IMG/VR virus record: IMGVR_UViG_3300038701_001233
Span: 1-25,468 of that record
Reading direction: 5' to 3' (one strand)
DNA: 25,468 nt
From: a virus
In this document: positions 1 through 4,953 of the stretch, one piece after another
Layout of the letters: the number at the start of each line of letters is the position of its first letter
Position numbering within the stretch: the first letter of the stretch is position 1
The notes under the pieces: generated by a model
Database searches by the model: none
Seen by the model: only the letters and a program-made list of their open reading frames with translations
What the model was told of the DNA's origin: nothing
Program-made: the position numbers and the translations under genes

Positions 1-117
1 GCCGCTCGGCTTGCGCGGCGGGTGCGCCCATGTGCGCGTCGAGTAGTCGTGTCTCATGGTCATATCCTCTCGGGTCAGGTGTCCGGCGCGGCGCGCGAGG
101 TCGGCGGGGTCAGTCAT
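1..117 (-). CDS. Small phage protein, partial (C-terminus outside window)
   Basis: An open frame starts with ATG at 117 on the minus strand and stays open for 39 codons to the window edge, beginning MTDPADLARRAGHLTRED. Its start codon overlaps the stop of the next gene upstream (ATGA, 4 bp), the same coupling seen throughout this operon, and this is the main support for it. The visible part is hydrophilic, with no recognisable domain, signal peptide or membrane segment. It is probably an accessory early-left protein. The family is unknown and the length cannot be judged. Confidence 0.55.
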   Translation of the reverse strand, partial: MTDPADLARRAGHLTREDMTMRHDYSTRTWAHPPRKPSG

Positions 118-299
118 GCTGCGCTCCTTTGCTCTGCCAAGAGGCTGTCACGCTCCCGCACCAGGGCGCGGAGAAGGTCAGCGATGGCGTATGCGTCCCT
201 CGTGTCGATGGCGGTGCGAAGCTGGCCCTCGGACAGAACGTGGTCTTTGATGTGAACCGCGATGAAGAGTTCGACAGCGGCGGTGCTCGTGTCGGTCAT
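114..299 (-). CDS. Hypothetical 61-aa protein of left operon
   Basis: Short acidic-helical protein (MTDTSTAAVELFIAVHIKD...). It has a probable amphipathic helix in the second half (DLLRALVRERDSLLAEQ), which could mediate oligomerisation. I do not recognise a family. The ATG overlaps the TGA of the gene upstream (296-299), and its own stop overlaps the start of the partial gene at 117. It is therefore probably translated by coupling from one leftward transcript. Function unknown; an accessory role is inferred only from its position left of the immunity switch. Confidence 0.55.
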   Translation of the reverse strand: MTDTSTAAVELFIAVHIKDHVLSEGQLRTAIDTRDAYAIADLLRALVRERDSLLAEQRSAA

Positions 300-607
300 G
301 TGTCGGCTCCTTTAGCCTTGGCTATTGCGGTGCAGATTGTGGCGTGTGTTTCGCGGGCGGGCTTCGCCAGCAATTCGCCCGAGAGCGCTTGCGCCCATTC
401 GTCAGTGTATTCGGAGCGGATGAACGCTTCGGCAGCTTCCAACGCCGCGAGAAGATCGTCGCGGTCGGCAATCACCTTCGCCAAGTCCTCCGCGTACAGC
501 GTGGTCTTGCCGTGCAGGTCGAACGCATAGACGTGCTCATTGCCGGTGCGGTATAAGGCGCGGCGGGTGGCTTCGGCGCTGAATGCGCGCAGGGTTTCAT
601 TGCTCAC
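296..607 (-). CDS. Hypothetical 103-aa protein of left operon
   Basis: Starts with GTG at 607, inside a GTGA overlap with the stop of the upstream gene, and ends in an ATGA overlap with the next gene. The protein begins MSNETLRAFSAEATRRALY. It has an Ala/Leu/Glu-rich helical stretch around residues 45-65 (DRDDLLAALEAAEAFIRSEY), and the rest is soluble in character. No domain is recognised. Phage early regions often contain short helical proteins of this kind. The operon position is consistent with an accessory or anti-host role, but nothing in the sequence proves it. Confidence 0.6.
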   Translation of the reverse strand: MSNETLRAFSAEATRRALYRTGNEHVYAFDLHGKTTLYAEDLAKVIADRDDLLAALEAAEAFIRSEYTDEWAQALSGELLAKPARETHATICTAIAKAKGADT

Positions 608-972
608 AATCCATTCTCCGTTCTGTTCTGGTCGTTCTCGATACCGTCAACCCAAGCCTGCCCCACGAGGGCAATGACAGCGGCGCGGTCGTGGTACGTG
701 TTCACCCAGTTGCCTGCGGTGCCGCTGGTGACGCGGACGCCTTGCAGGATGGCGCTGACTTGCCATTCGCCGCCCCTGTCGTTCCAGTCTGGCTCACACC
801 ACACGTCCGCATGGTCAAAGAAGGCAGTACAGGCGTCCTCCGTGGCCGTAGCGGTCATCCATTCGTCGCTCACGTCGCGGGTGCTGTCGCCAAGGCGCGC
901 CCAGGTCGGCGGGCTGGCGAGGTTCAGGCGGGCGGCGGTGACGGTGCGGTGGGGGCGGAATAGCTGGTTCAT
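604..972 (-). CDS. Hypothetical 122-aa protein of left operon
   Basis: I place the start at ATG 972 (MNQLFRPHRTVTAARLNL...) because it forms an ATGA overlap with the stop of the upstream gene at 969-971. A longer frame starting at 990 would overlap that gene further and has no better ribosome site. The protein is soluble and rich in Trp and Asp (for example ADVWCEPDWNDRGGEW near the middle), suggesting a compact alpha/beta fold. No family is recognised. The stop overlaps the GTG start of the next gene. Confidence 0.55.
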   Translation of the reverse strand: MNQLFRPHRTVTAARLNLASPPTWARLGDSTRDVSDEWMTATATEDACTAFFDHADVWCEPDWNDRGGEWQVSAILQGVRVTSGTAGNWVNTYHDRAAVIALVGQAWVDGIENDQNRTENGL

Positions 973-1208
973 TTGATGAACTCCTCCCACAGCGCATCTT
1001 CATCCTTCGACGCTTTGCCGTTCATTTCGTCGCGGACCTGTTCGGCTTGAGCGCGGTCATAGAATTTGGATATGCCGCCGCTCCTACCTGCAACGCATTG
1101 ACCGGAGCGGTTCTCGACGGTGAAATACCGTGTCCCGTTCGGCCATTGCTGCGAGCGGACCATGAACCACTTGGGGTCAGTGAGGTGCTTTGCCTTGTGC
1201 GTGGTCAT
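969..1208 (-). CDS. Hypothetical 79-aa protein of left operon
   Basis: Basic small protein, MTTHKAKHLTDPKWFMVRS..., with a charged C-terminal helix (KASKDEDALWEEFIK). The N-terminal half (WFMVRSQQWPNGTRYFTVENRSG) reads like a short beta-sheet unit, and the middle (KFYDRAQAEQVRDEMNG) like a helix. This is the pattern of many small phage proteins of unknown function. A GGGAG ribosome site lies upstream of ATG 1208. A strong G+C hairpin (1232-1251) separates this gene from the first gene of the operon. Function unknown. Confidence 0.6.
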   Translation of the reverse strand: MTTHKAKHLTDPKWFMVRSQQWPNGTRYFTVENRSGQCVAGRSGGISKFYDRAQAEQVRDEMNGKASKDEDALWEEFIK

Positions 1209-1231
1209 CTATCGGTCTCCCGGTGAAAGGA

Positions 1232-1251
1232 GCGGGGGCCGTAACCCCCGC
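1232..1251 (-). other. Intercistronic GC hairpin in left operon
   Basis: Perfect 7-bp inverted repeat GCGGGGG / CCCCCGC with a 6-nt loop, in the 53-bp gap between the first and second leftward genes. No T-run follows it on the minus strand, so it does not look like a full intrinsic terminator. An RNA processing, stability or attenuation element is more likely. Confidence 0.5.
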
Positions 1252-1261
1252 GCGTTGAGGG

Positions 1262-1471
1262 TTAAGCGGGGTAGACGGTCGCCTGAAATCCGGTCGGGCC
1301 GGACTTGCGAAAGAACGTCAGCGTCGGAACGCCATCGTCGCTGTAGGTCTTCGCCGCCCACGTCTCGGGGAAAACGGGCAGCTTGGAGCCGCCGAGCGTG
1401 ACAATCATCGCGCGGGTTTCGCTGAGGTCTTCCGCGTCAAAGGTGAAGGTTTCGAGTGCTGCGTTGGTCAT
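1262..1471 (-). CDS. Hypothetical 69-aa protein, first gene of left operon
   Basis: First gene downstream of the leftward operator/promoter region, so probably repressed directly by the phage repressor. The protein starts MTNAALETFTFDAEDLSE. It looks like a small beta-rich domain with an alternating hydrophobic C-terminal half (PTLTFFRKSGPTGFQATVYPA). No signal peptide or membrane segment is seen and no family is recognised. The Shine-Dalgarno sequence (AAGGAG) lies in the loop and 3' arm of a 10-bp hairpin just before the ATG. As the promoter-proximal leftward gene it would be the most strongly expressed of the cluster on derepression. Confidence 0.6.
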   Translation of the reverse strand: MTNAALETFTFDAEDLSETRAMIVTLGGSKLPVFPETWAAKTYSDDGVPTLTFFRKSGPTGFQATVYPA

Positions 1472-1498
1472 GTCTGTTCTCCTTGGTTGAGAACAGAC
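1472..1498 (-). promoter_or_regulatory. 10-bp inverted repeat enclosing the ribosome binding site
   Basis: GTCTGTTCTC (1472-1481) and GAGAACAGAC (1489-1498) are perfect inverted repeats with a 7-nt loop. On the minus-strand RNA the 3' arm ends directly at the ATG (1471). The AAGGAG ribosome site is partly in the loop and partly paired. It could be a translational switch or, as DNA, a protein-binding dyad. Confidence 0.5.
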
Positions 1499-1502
1499 TA
1501 CA

Positions 1503-1516
1503 TAGACAATAGTCTA
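1503..1516. promoter_or_regulatory. Left repressor operator copy
   Basis: TAGACAATAGTCTA is a dyad TAGAC-N4-GTCTA with the same half-sites as the perfect palindrome at 2047-2060 on the other side of the repressor gene. An extra half-site (AGACTA) sits just outside at 1495-1500. It overlaps a candidate leftward promoter (TTGGCT at 1528-1523, 18 bp, TATGTA at 1504-1499), so binding would block the left operon. Confidence 0.6.
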
Positions 1517-1530
1517 AGTGCAAGCCAAAA

Positions 1531-1546
1531 TTAGACTGTAGACTAA
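1531..1546. promoter_or_regulatory. Second left operator copy (imperfect)
   Basis: TTAGACTGTAGACTAA is an imperfect dyad built from the same TAGACT element (outer four bases on each side match, centre differs). It lies just downstream of a second candidate leftward promoter with -10 TATAAA (1555-1550) and a weak -35 TTCGAT (1579-1574) at 18-bp spacing. Its centre is about 29 bp from the centre of the operator at 1503-1516, so two dimers could sit side by side. Confidence 0.45.
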
Positions 1547-1683
1547 AAATTTATAGGGCCTTGCCCAGAATCAATCGAAAGGGCATTTTGGAACAATGCA
1601 AGAACAAGAACGAATGTTTATGGAGTTGATGCGCGCAGTACCATCGGGCGCAATCCCGGCGCTTGCCCGTGATGTGCGGGCGC

Positions 1684-2031
1684 TTACTTGCTTAGAAGTC
1701 CACGAATGGACGCCAGCAGAAACTCGCGCTTTTCTTGCGGAAGCTGGAAGTACAGACGACGAAGTTCGTCATAATCCTCCTCGCCATCCATCTTAACGCC
1801 AAGCGCATCAGCCAGGGCTTTAGCGTTCTCTGCGCTGGTCGTGGCGTTCTCGCGTTTCAAGAACTTGTCGAGCGCATGGTAGGGAACGCCGGATTCCCGA
1901 GATAGAGCGGCCTTGCTCATCTCTTGCGCCTTCATGGCGCGCAGAATGCGGTCTCTGAAAGATATTCCAGCCATGGCGAGATAGTACGCCGGTGGAAAAT
2001 ACGCTGCTACACGCCGATTGTCTAACATCAC
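1684..2031 (-). CDS. HTH transcriptional repressor (CI/C1-like immunity repressor)
   Basis: A small 115-aa DNA-binding protein, probably the immunity repressor. A helix-turn-helix of the lambda-repressor/XRE type spans about residues 28-75, with the recognition region around MSKAALSRESGVPYHALDKF followed by LADALGV. The C-terminal part is a short helical tail (YFQLPQEKREFLLASIRG), perhaps for dimerisation. There is no LexA/CI-type autoprotease domain. I prefer the GTG at 2031, with AAGGAGG 9 nt upstream; the adjacent ATG 2028 and ATG 1974 (MAGISF) are alternatives. The gene lies between operator copies and diverges from the Cro-like gene. Without a cleavage domain, induction probably works by another route, such as an antirepressor or unstable protein, but this is inference. 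Confidence 0.8.
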   Translation of the reverse strand: MMLDNRRVAAYFPPAYYLAMAGISFRDRILRAMKAQEMSKAALSRESGVPYHALDKFLKRENATTSAENAKALADALGVKMDGEEDYDELRRLYFQLPQEKREFLLASIRGLLSK

Positions 2032-2035
2032 GGTA

Positions 2036-2064
2036 TTGACCCTCCTTAGACTATAGTCTATTTT
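2036..2064 (+). promoter_or_regulatory. Rightward early promoter (PR-like)
   Basis: TTGACC (2036-2041), 17-bp spacer, TATTTT (2059-2064). Transcription would begin near 2071-2073, essentially at the ATG of the Cro-like gene. The perfect operator palindrome 2047-2060 fills the spacer and touches the -10, which is ideal for repression. The repressor ribosome site (AAGGAGG, 2047-2041) lies on the opposite strand of the same segment. Confidence 0.65.
2047..2060. promoter_or_regulatory. Right repressor operator (perfect 14-bp palindrome)
   Basis: TAGACTATAGTCTA is fully self-complementary. It sits between the rightward -35 and -10 and just downstream of the candidate start point of the repressor promoter. 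The same half-sites recur at 1503-1516 and 1531-1546. Confidence 0.7.
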
Positions 2065-2067
2065 GTT

Positions 2068-2095
2068 TAAGTATGGATAGAACCGAGATTATCAA
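2068..2095 (-). promoter_or_regulatory. Leftward repressor promoter (PRM-like), candidate
   Basis: On the minus strand TTGATA (2095-2090) is followed after 16 bp by TACTTA (2073-2068). The start point would be near 2061, giving a short leader into the GTG at 2031. The promoter lies inside the 5' end of the Cro-like gene, back to back with the rightward promoter. Confidence 0.45.
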
Positions 2096-2270
2096 GGCGG
2101 TCGATGATTATGCGGAGGCTTCAGGCCTGTCGCAGTCAACGATTTGTCAGTACGCGCTTCGGAACCGGAAGGTTTACGACCGCTTGAAAAATGGCGGCTC
2201 GTGCAGCTTTGCCAGTGTCGAGGCTCTTTTGCGGTGGATGGAAGAAAACCCCGCCAAGGGGGCAGCATGA
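2073..2270 (+). CDS. Cro-like small HTH protein
   Basis: A 65-aa protein, MDRTEIIKAVDDYAEASGLS..., with a helix-turn-helix at about residues 13-40 (EASGLSQSTICQYALRNRKV) and a short C-terminal helix (VEALLRWMEENP). Size, position and orientation opposite the repressor fit a Cro-type regulator that would compete for the TAGAC-N4-GTCTA operators. No Shine-Dalgarno sequence precedes the ATG, and the promoter predicts a transcript starting at or within about 2 nt of it, so it is probably a leaderless message. The stop overlaps the next start (ATGA). The family assignment is from fold pattern only. Confidence 0.75.
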   Translation: MDRTEIIKAVDDYAEASGLSQSTICQYALRNRKVYDRLKNGGSCSFASVEALLRWMEENPAKGAA

Positions 2271-2413
2271 CCACCACTCACCAGATTGCAGCCACGCCTG
2301 TCATAGCAGGCTTTCTCGCGCACGGGGGCAGCGTTGGCTGCAATGCCCCCAACCTCCTGTTGGACTACCCCGGTGCTTCGGCATCGGGGGCCTTTCTTCC
2401 GGGGGTGGCGTGA
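2267..2413 (+). CDS. Hypothetical 48-aa protein
   Basis: A very short frame joined on both sides: ATG 2267 overlaps the Cro-like stop (ATGA) and its TGA overlaps the next ATG (TGATG, 2411-2415). The product begins MTTTHQIAATPVIAGFLAHGG and is mildly hydrophobic, without a clear membrane helix. Its existence rests on the two coupling overlaps and the lack of another use for the segment. It may only relay translation to the nuclease gene. Function unknown. Confidence 0.45.
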   Translation: MTTTHQIAATPVIAGFLAHGGSVGCNAPNLLLDYPGASASGAFLPGVA

Positions 2414-2850
2414 TGGCTGACTCCCGCAACAAGGGCGCAACCTTCGAGCGCAACATCGCGCGCGAACTGTTCCGCGAACTGGGTATCACGTTCAAGCGTG
2501 ACCTGCGCCAGTACCAGACAGCCGATTACGGCGACCTCATCACGGATCACGCGGGCTGGCCCTTTGTGATCGAGTGCAAGGCATACGCCAGCGGCGCAGA
2601 CGCGCAGGCCGCATGGGTCGCGCAAGTGTTCAAGTCGGCAGAGGCAACCGGACTGCACCCGGCGCTGATCTACAAATTCAACAACAAGCCGGTTCGGGCG
2701 CGCGTCTGGATGGACGCCATAGCCGAAGCGCATGGCGGAACCGCCGTCTGCACCGAATGGGCCGACCTCTCAATTCAAGGTTTCGCCTACATCGCGCGCG
2801 AACTCATGGCGCGACAGGCACAACGAAAAGGTGCCGGGGTCACGGGGTAA
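2413..2850 (+). CDS. PD-(D/E)XK nuclease, Holliday-junction-resolvase-like
   Basis: A 145-aa protein with the core of a small restriction-endonuclease fold. A helix with GATFERNIARELFREL (residues about 8-23) is followed by YGDLI (metal-binding Asp) and then FVIECKAY (E-x-K, about residues 53-60), with an Ala-rich helix after it. This E...D...ExK order is typical of Hjc-like phage resolvases and VRR/Mrr-like nucleases. It would cut branched DNA formed by recombination or replication forks before packaging. It is the first large gene of the rightward early operon and starts in a TGATG overlap with the 48-aa frame. Specificity (resolvase versus another nuclease) cannot be decided from sequence alone. 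Confidence 0.75.
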   Translation: MADSRNKGATFERNIARELFRELGITFKRDLRQYQTADYGDLITDHAGWPFVIECKAYASGADAQAAWVAQVFKSAEATGLHPALIYKFNNKPVRARVWMDAIAEAHGGTAVCTEWADLSIQGFAYIARELMARQAQRKGAGVTG

Positions 2851-2935
2851 CACCCGTGGGGCCTGCTCTGCCCGCTGCGCCCCGGCATCAACCGACCGCA
2901 GCAAAGAGCAACGCAGCATGAAAGGAGCAAACGAC

Positions 2936-3766
2936 ATGCAAATCATCAAAGCCTCAGACAGGCTCAAGGACCGTGGCGGCATCAAGGCCGTGATCCTCGG
3001 CCCGTCCGGCATCGGCAAGACGACCTTGCTGAAGACACTGGACCCCGAAAAGACGCTGTTCTTCGACCTGGAAGCCGGAAGCCTTGCTGTTGAAGGCTGG
3101 TCCGGTGACGAAGTGCGCCCGCGCACATGGGACGATTGCCGCAGCTTGGCGGCGCTGATTGCAGGGCCGAACCCGGCGCTGCGCGAGGATCAGCCATATA
3201 GCCAAGCGCACTTCGACCATGTGAACACCGACAACGCGGCGGCGCAATTCGCCAGCTATGAAACGATCTTCATCGACAGCATCACGGTTGCGGGTCGGCT
3301 TTGCTTCCAGTGGGCGCAAGGTCAGCCGCAGGCATACAGCGAGAAGACGGGCAAGCCCGACACACGCGGGGCCTACGGCCTGCACGGTCGGGAAATGCTG
3401 GCTTGGCTGACGCAGCTTCAACACGCGCGCAGCCGCAATGTCGTCTTTGTCGGCATCCTCGACCAGAAGGAAGACGACTACGGGCGCACACAGTGGTTGC
3501 CGCAGATCGAAGGTTCCAAGGTCGGGCGCGAACTCCCCGGCATCGTGGATCAGGTCATCACGTACCAAGAAATTCAGGCAGAGGACGCCAAGTTTCGCGG
3601 CCTCGTCTGCACCAGTCCGAACCCTTGGGGGTATCCCGCCAAGGATCGGAGCGGTCGCCTCGACCAGATCGAGAAACCGCACCTTGGCGAGTTGTTCGCC
3701 AAAATCCGCAACGGTCAGCGTGTGGACACGCTGAACACCGAAATCCCGCAAACAGACGCAGCATAA
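2936..3766 (+). CDS. Sak4-like RecA-fold ATPase (phage recombinase)
   Basis: A 276-aa P-loop ATPase. Walker A is GPSGIGKTT (residues 22-30), and a Walker B-like strand, TIFIDSIT, has Asp at about 114. The following region (GLHGREMLAWLTQLQH, then VVFVGILDQKEDD) matches the phage nucleotide-binding family (AAA_24) that includes the Sak4 single-strand annealing proteins, which are remote, short RecA relatives. It would promote annealing of homologous strands, working with the SSB-like protein encoded next. The start at 2936 has AAAGGAG at 8-nt spacing; an in-frame ATG at 2918 is less likely because it precedes that site. The next gene begins 12 bp downstream. Confidence 0.8.
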   Translation: MQIIKASDRLKDRGGIKAVILGPSGIGKTTLLKTLDPEKTLFFDLEAGSLAVEGWSGDEVRPRTWDDCRSLAALIAGPNPALREDQPYSQAHFDHVNTDNAAAQFASYETIFIDSITVAGRLCFQWAQGQPQAYSEKTGKPDTRGAYGLHGREMLAWLTQLQHARSRNVVFVGILDQKEDDYGRTQWLPQIEGSKVGRELPGIVDQVITYQEIQAEDAKFRGLVCTSPNPWGYPAKDRSGRLDQIEKPHLGELFAKIRNGQRVDTLNTEIPQTDAA

Positions 3767-3778
3767 GGAGCAAACGCA

Positions 3779-4375
3779 ATGTCTGACTGGATGAACTTTA
3801 GCACCGCAGAGGAACAGACCGGCGGCGACGTGATCCCTCACAAGACACTCGCCAAGGTCCACATGAAAATCCGCCCCGGCGGATACGACGATCCGCAAAA
3901 GGGCTGGACGGGTGGCTACGCCACGCGGAACGAAGAAAAGGGGTCGGTTTATCTCGACTGCGAATTCACAGTGATCGGCGGCAAGTACAACAAGCGCAAG
4001 GTCTGGTCGCTGGTCGGCCTGCACTCGCCCAAAGGCCCGAAGTGGGAACAGATGGGGCGCAGCTTCATCCGCGCCGCTCTGGAAAGCGCACGGGGCATCA
4101 AGCCGCAAGACGCCAGCGACTCCGCGATGAAGGCTCGCCAGATCACCGGCTTTGCCGACTTGAACGGGCTGGAATTCGTTGTGCAGATCGACGTGGAGCA
4201 GGCCGAACCGGGCAGCAGCTACGATGACAAGAACAAGATCAACAACGTCATCCCGGTCACGCACAAGGAGTATGCGGCCTTGATGGACGGCACCGCGCCT
4301 GTCCAGACCGGCAGCGCCAACACTCAGACCGCACCCGCTCAGTCGGGCGGTGGGTTGCCGCAGTGGGCGCAGTAA
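3779..4375 (+). CDS. SSB-like DUF669-type ssDNA-binding protein
   Basis: A 198-aa soluble protein. The core (residues about 15-165) has the pattern of phage DUF669-type proteins, with GSVYLDCEFTVIGGKYNKRK (long beta hairpin) and then LESARGIKPQDAS and LNGLEFVVQIDVEQ. The tail (about 165-198) is Gln/Thr/Ala/Gly-rich and disordered, ending LPQWAQ. Its place right behind a Sak4-like gene fits the known pairing of Sak4 proteins with a cognate SSB. Unlike bacterial SSB, the last residues are not an acidic DDIPF tip; such a tip occurs on a separate small protein at 4728-4943. The Shine-Dalgarno AAGGAG overlaps the upstream stop codon. ssDNA binding is inferred from context and pattern, not proved. 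Confidence 0.65.
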   Translation: MSDWMNFSTAEEQTGGDVIPHKTLAKVHMKIRPGGYDDPQKGWTGGYATRNEEKGSVYLDCEFTVIGGKYNKRKVWSLVGLHSPKGPKWEQMGRSFIRAALESARGIKPQDASDSAMKARQITGFADLNGLEFVVQIDVEQAEPGSSYDDKNKINNVIPVTHKEYAALMDGTAPVQTGSANTQTAPAQSGGGLPQWAQ

Positions 4376-4644
4376 CGAAGCGCAAGAAGGGGGCGCAAAG
4401 CGCACCCCCTTCCCCTGCCGATGAAGCAGACGTCAAGGCCCTCGACCACGCCGTCCAAACGATGATCGAGGGACCATTGAGCGATTGGGACCATAGCCGT
4501 CCCCTTGGCTCTTTGAACAGAGGCGATCTGCGGAAACTCGCAACGGCCTGCCTGACAGGCTGGATACTGCAAAGGGCTGCAAACGGATGTCACGCGGACA
4601 GCAAAATGGAAGACCTGATTTCCGCTGCGGCATCTGCGGAGTGA
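4363..4644 (+). CDS. Hypothetical 93-aa protein of replication module
   Basis: Starts with GTG at 4363, overlapping the upstream gene by 13 bp, and begins MGAVTKRKKGAQSAPPSPAD. A basic N-terminus and Pro/Ala linker are followed by a helical domain (LGSLNRGDLRKLATACLTGW, about residues 48-67). No family is recognised. The basic end could contact nucleic acid or the SSB-like neighbour, but that is speculation. The ribosome site is weak, so coupled translation from the SSB-like gene is likely. Confidence 0.6.
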   Translation: MGAVTKRKKGAQSAPPSPADEADVKALDHAVQTMIEGPLSDWDHSRPLGSLNRGDLRKLATACLTGWILQRAANGCHADSKMEDLISAAASAE

Positions 4645-4727
4645 ACCTTGGGAAGTCCCCCTGGCTGGGGCTTCCCGACGATCCTCACACGGCCTGCGGG
4701 TGCTACCCGCCAAAGGAGCAAAAGAGC

Positions 4728-4943
4728 ATGATTACCAAACCAAGCCCGACCGAAAAAGTGCAGGCAATCACAGACACGGTAAAGCCGGTGGCCGAGTACC
4801 TGCAAACCATCGGCAAGATCGAAGCTTTCAACGAATTCACCAAGGACGAAATCTGCGGCCTGATCCGCGTGGCTCAAGAAGGGGTGCAGGAAAGCCTGTG
4901 CCGCCAAATGGGCCGCGTGGTTGACGACCAGATCCCGTTTTGA
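4728..4943 (+). CDS. 71-aa protein ending in an SSB-tip-like DDQIPF
   Basis: The start at 4728 has a strong AAAGGAG 9 nt upstream. The protein, MITKPSPTEKVQAITDTVKP..., is a compact helical domain (about residues 8-62) and ends RVVDDQIPF. The last residues closely resemble the C-terminal tip of bacterial SSB (DDDIPF), the docking peptide for RecO, RecQ, PriA, Exo I and others. The SSB-like protein two genes upstream lacks this tip. A plausible role is to recruit host or phage repair proteins to phage ssDNA. A longer in-frame start at ATG 4587 would add a Cys-rich segment (CGICG ... CGC) to give 118 aa, but the strong internal ribosome site favours 4728. Confidence 0.65.
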   Translation: MITKPSPTEKVQAITDTVKPVAEYLQTIGKIEAFNEFTKDEICGLIRVAQEGVQESLCRQMGRVVDDQIPF

Positions 4944-4953
4944 GGTCGGGGCC

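Noticed and set aside
1596-1796. Plus-strand 66-aa frame facing the repressor gene
   Set aside because: It overlaps the 3' end of the repressor gene on the other strand, lacks a well-spaced ribosome site and encodes nothing recognisable in its overlapping half. The first 88 bp are free of other genes, so a short real peptide cannot be fully excluded.
2954-4405. Long minus-strand open frame (483 codons) opposite the Sak4-like and SSB-like genes
   Set aside because: Antisense shadow caused by high-G+C codon use; the plus strand carries clear Walker motifs, ribosome sites and ordered genes.
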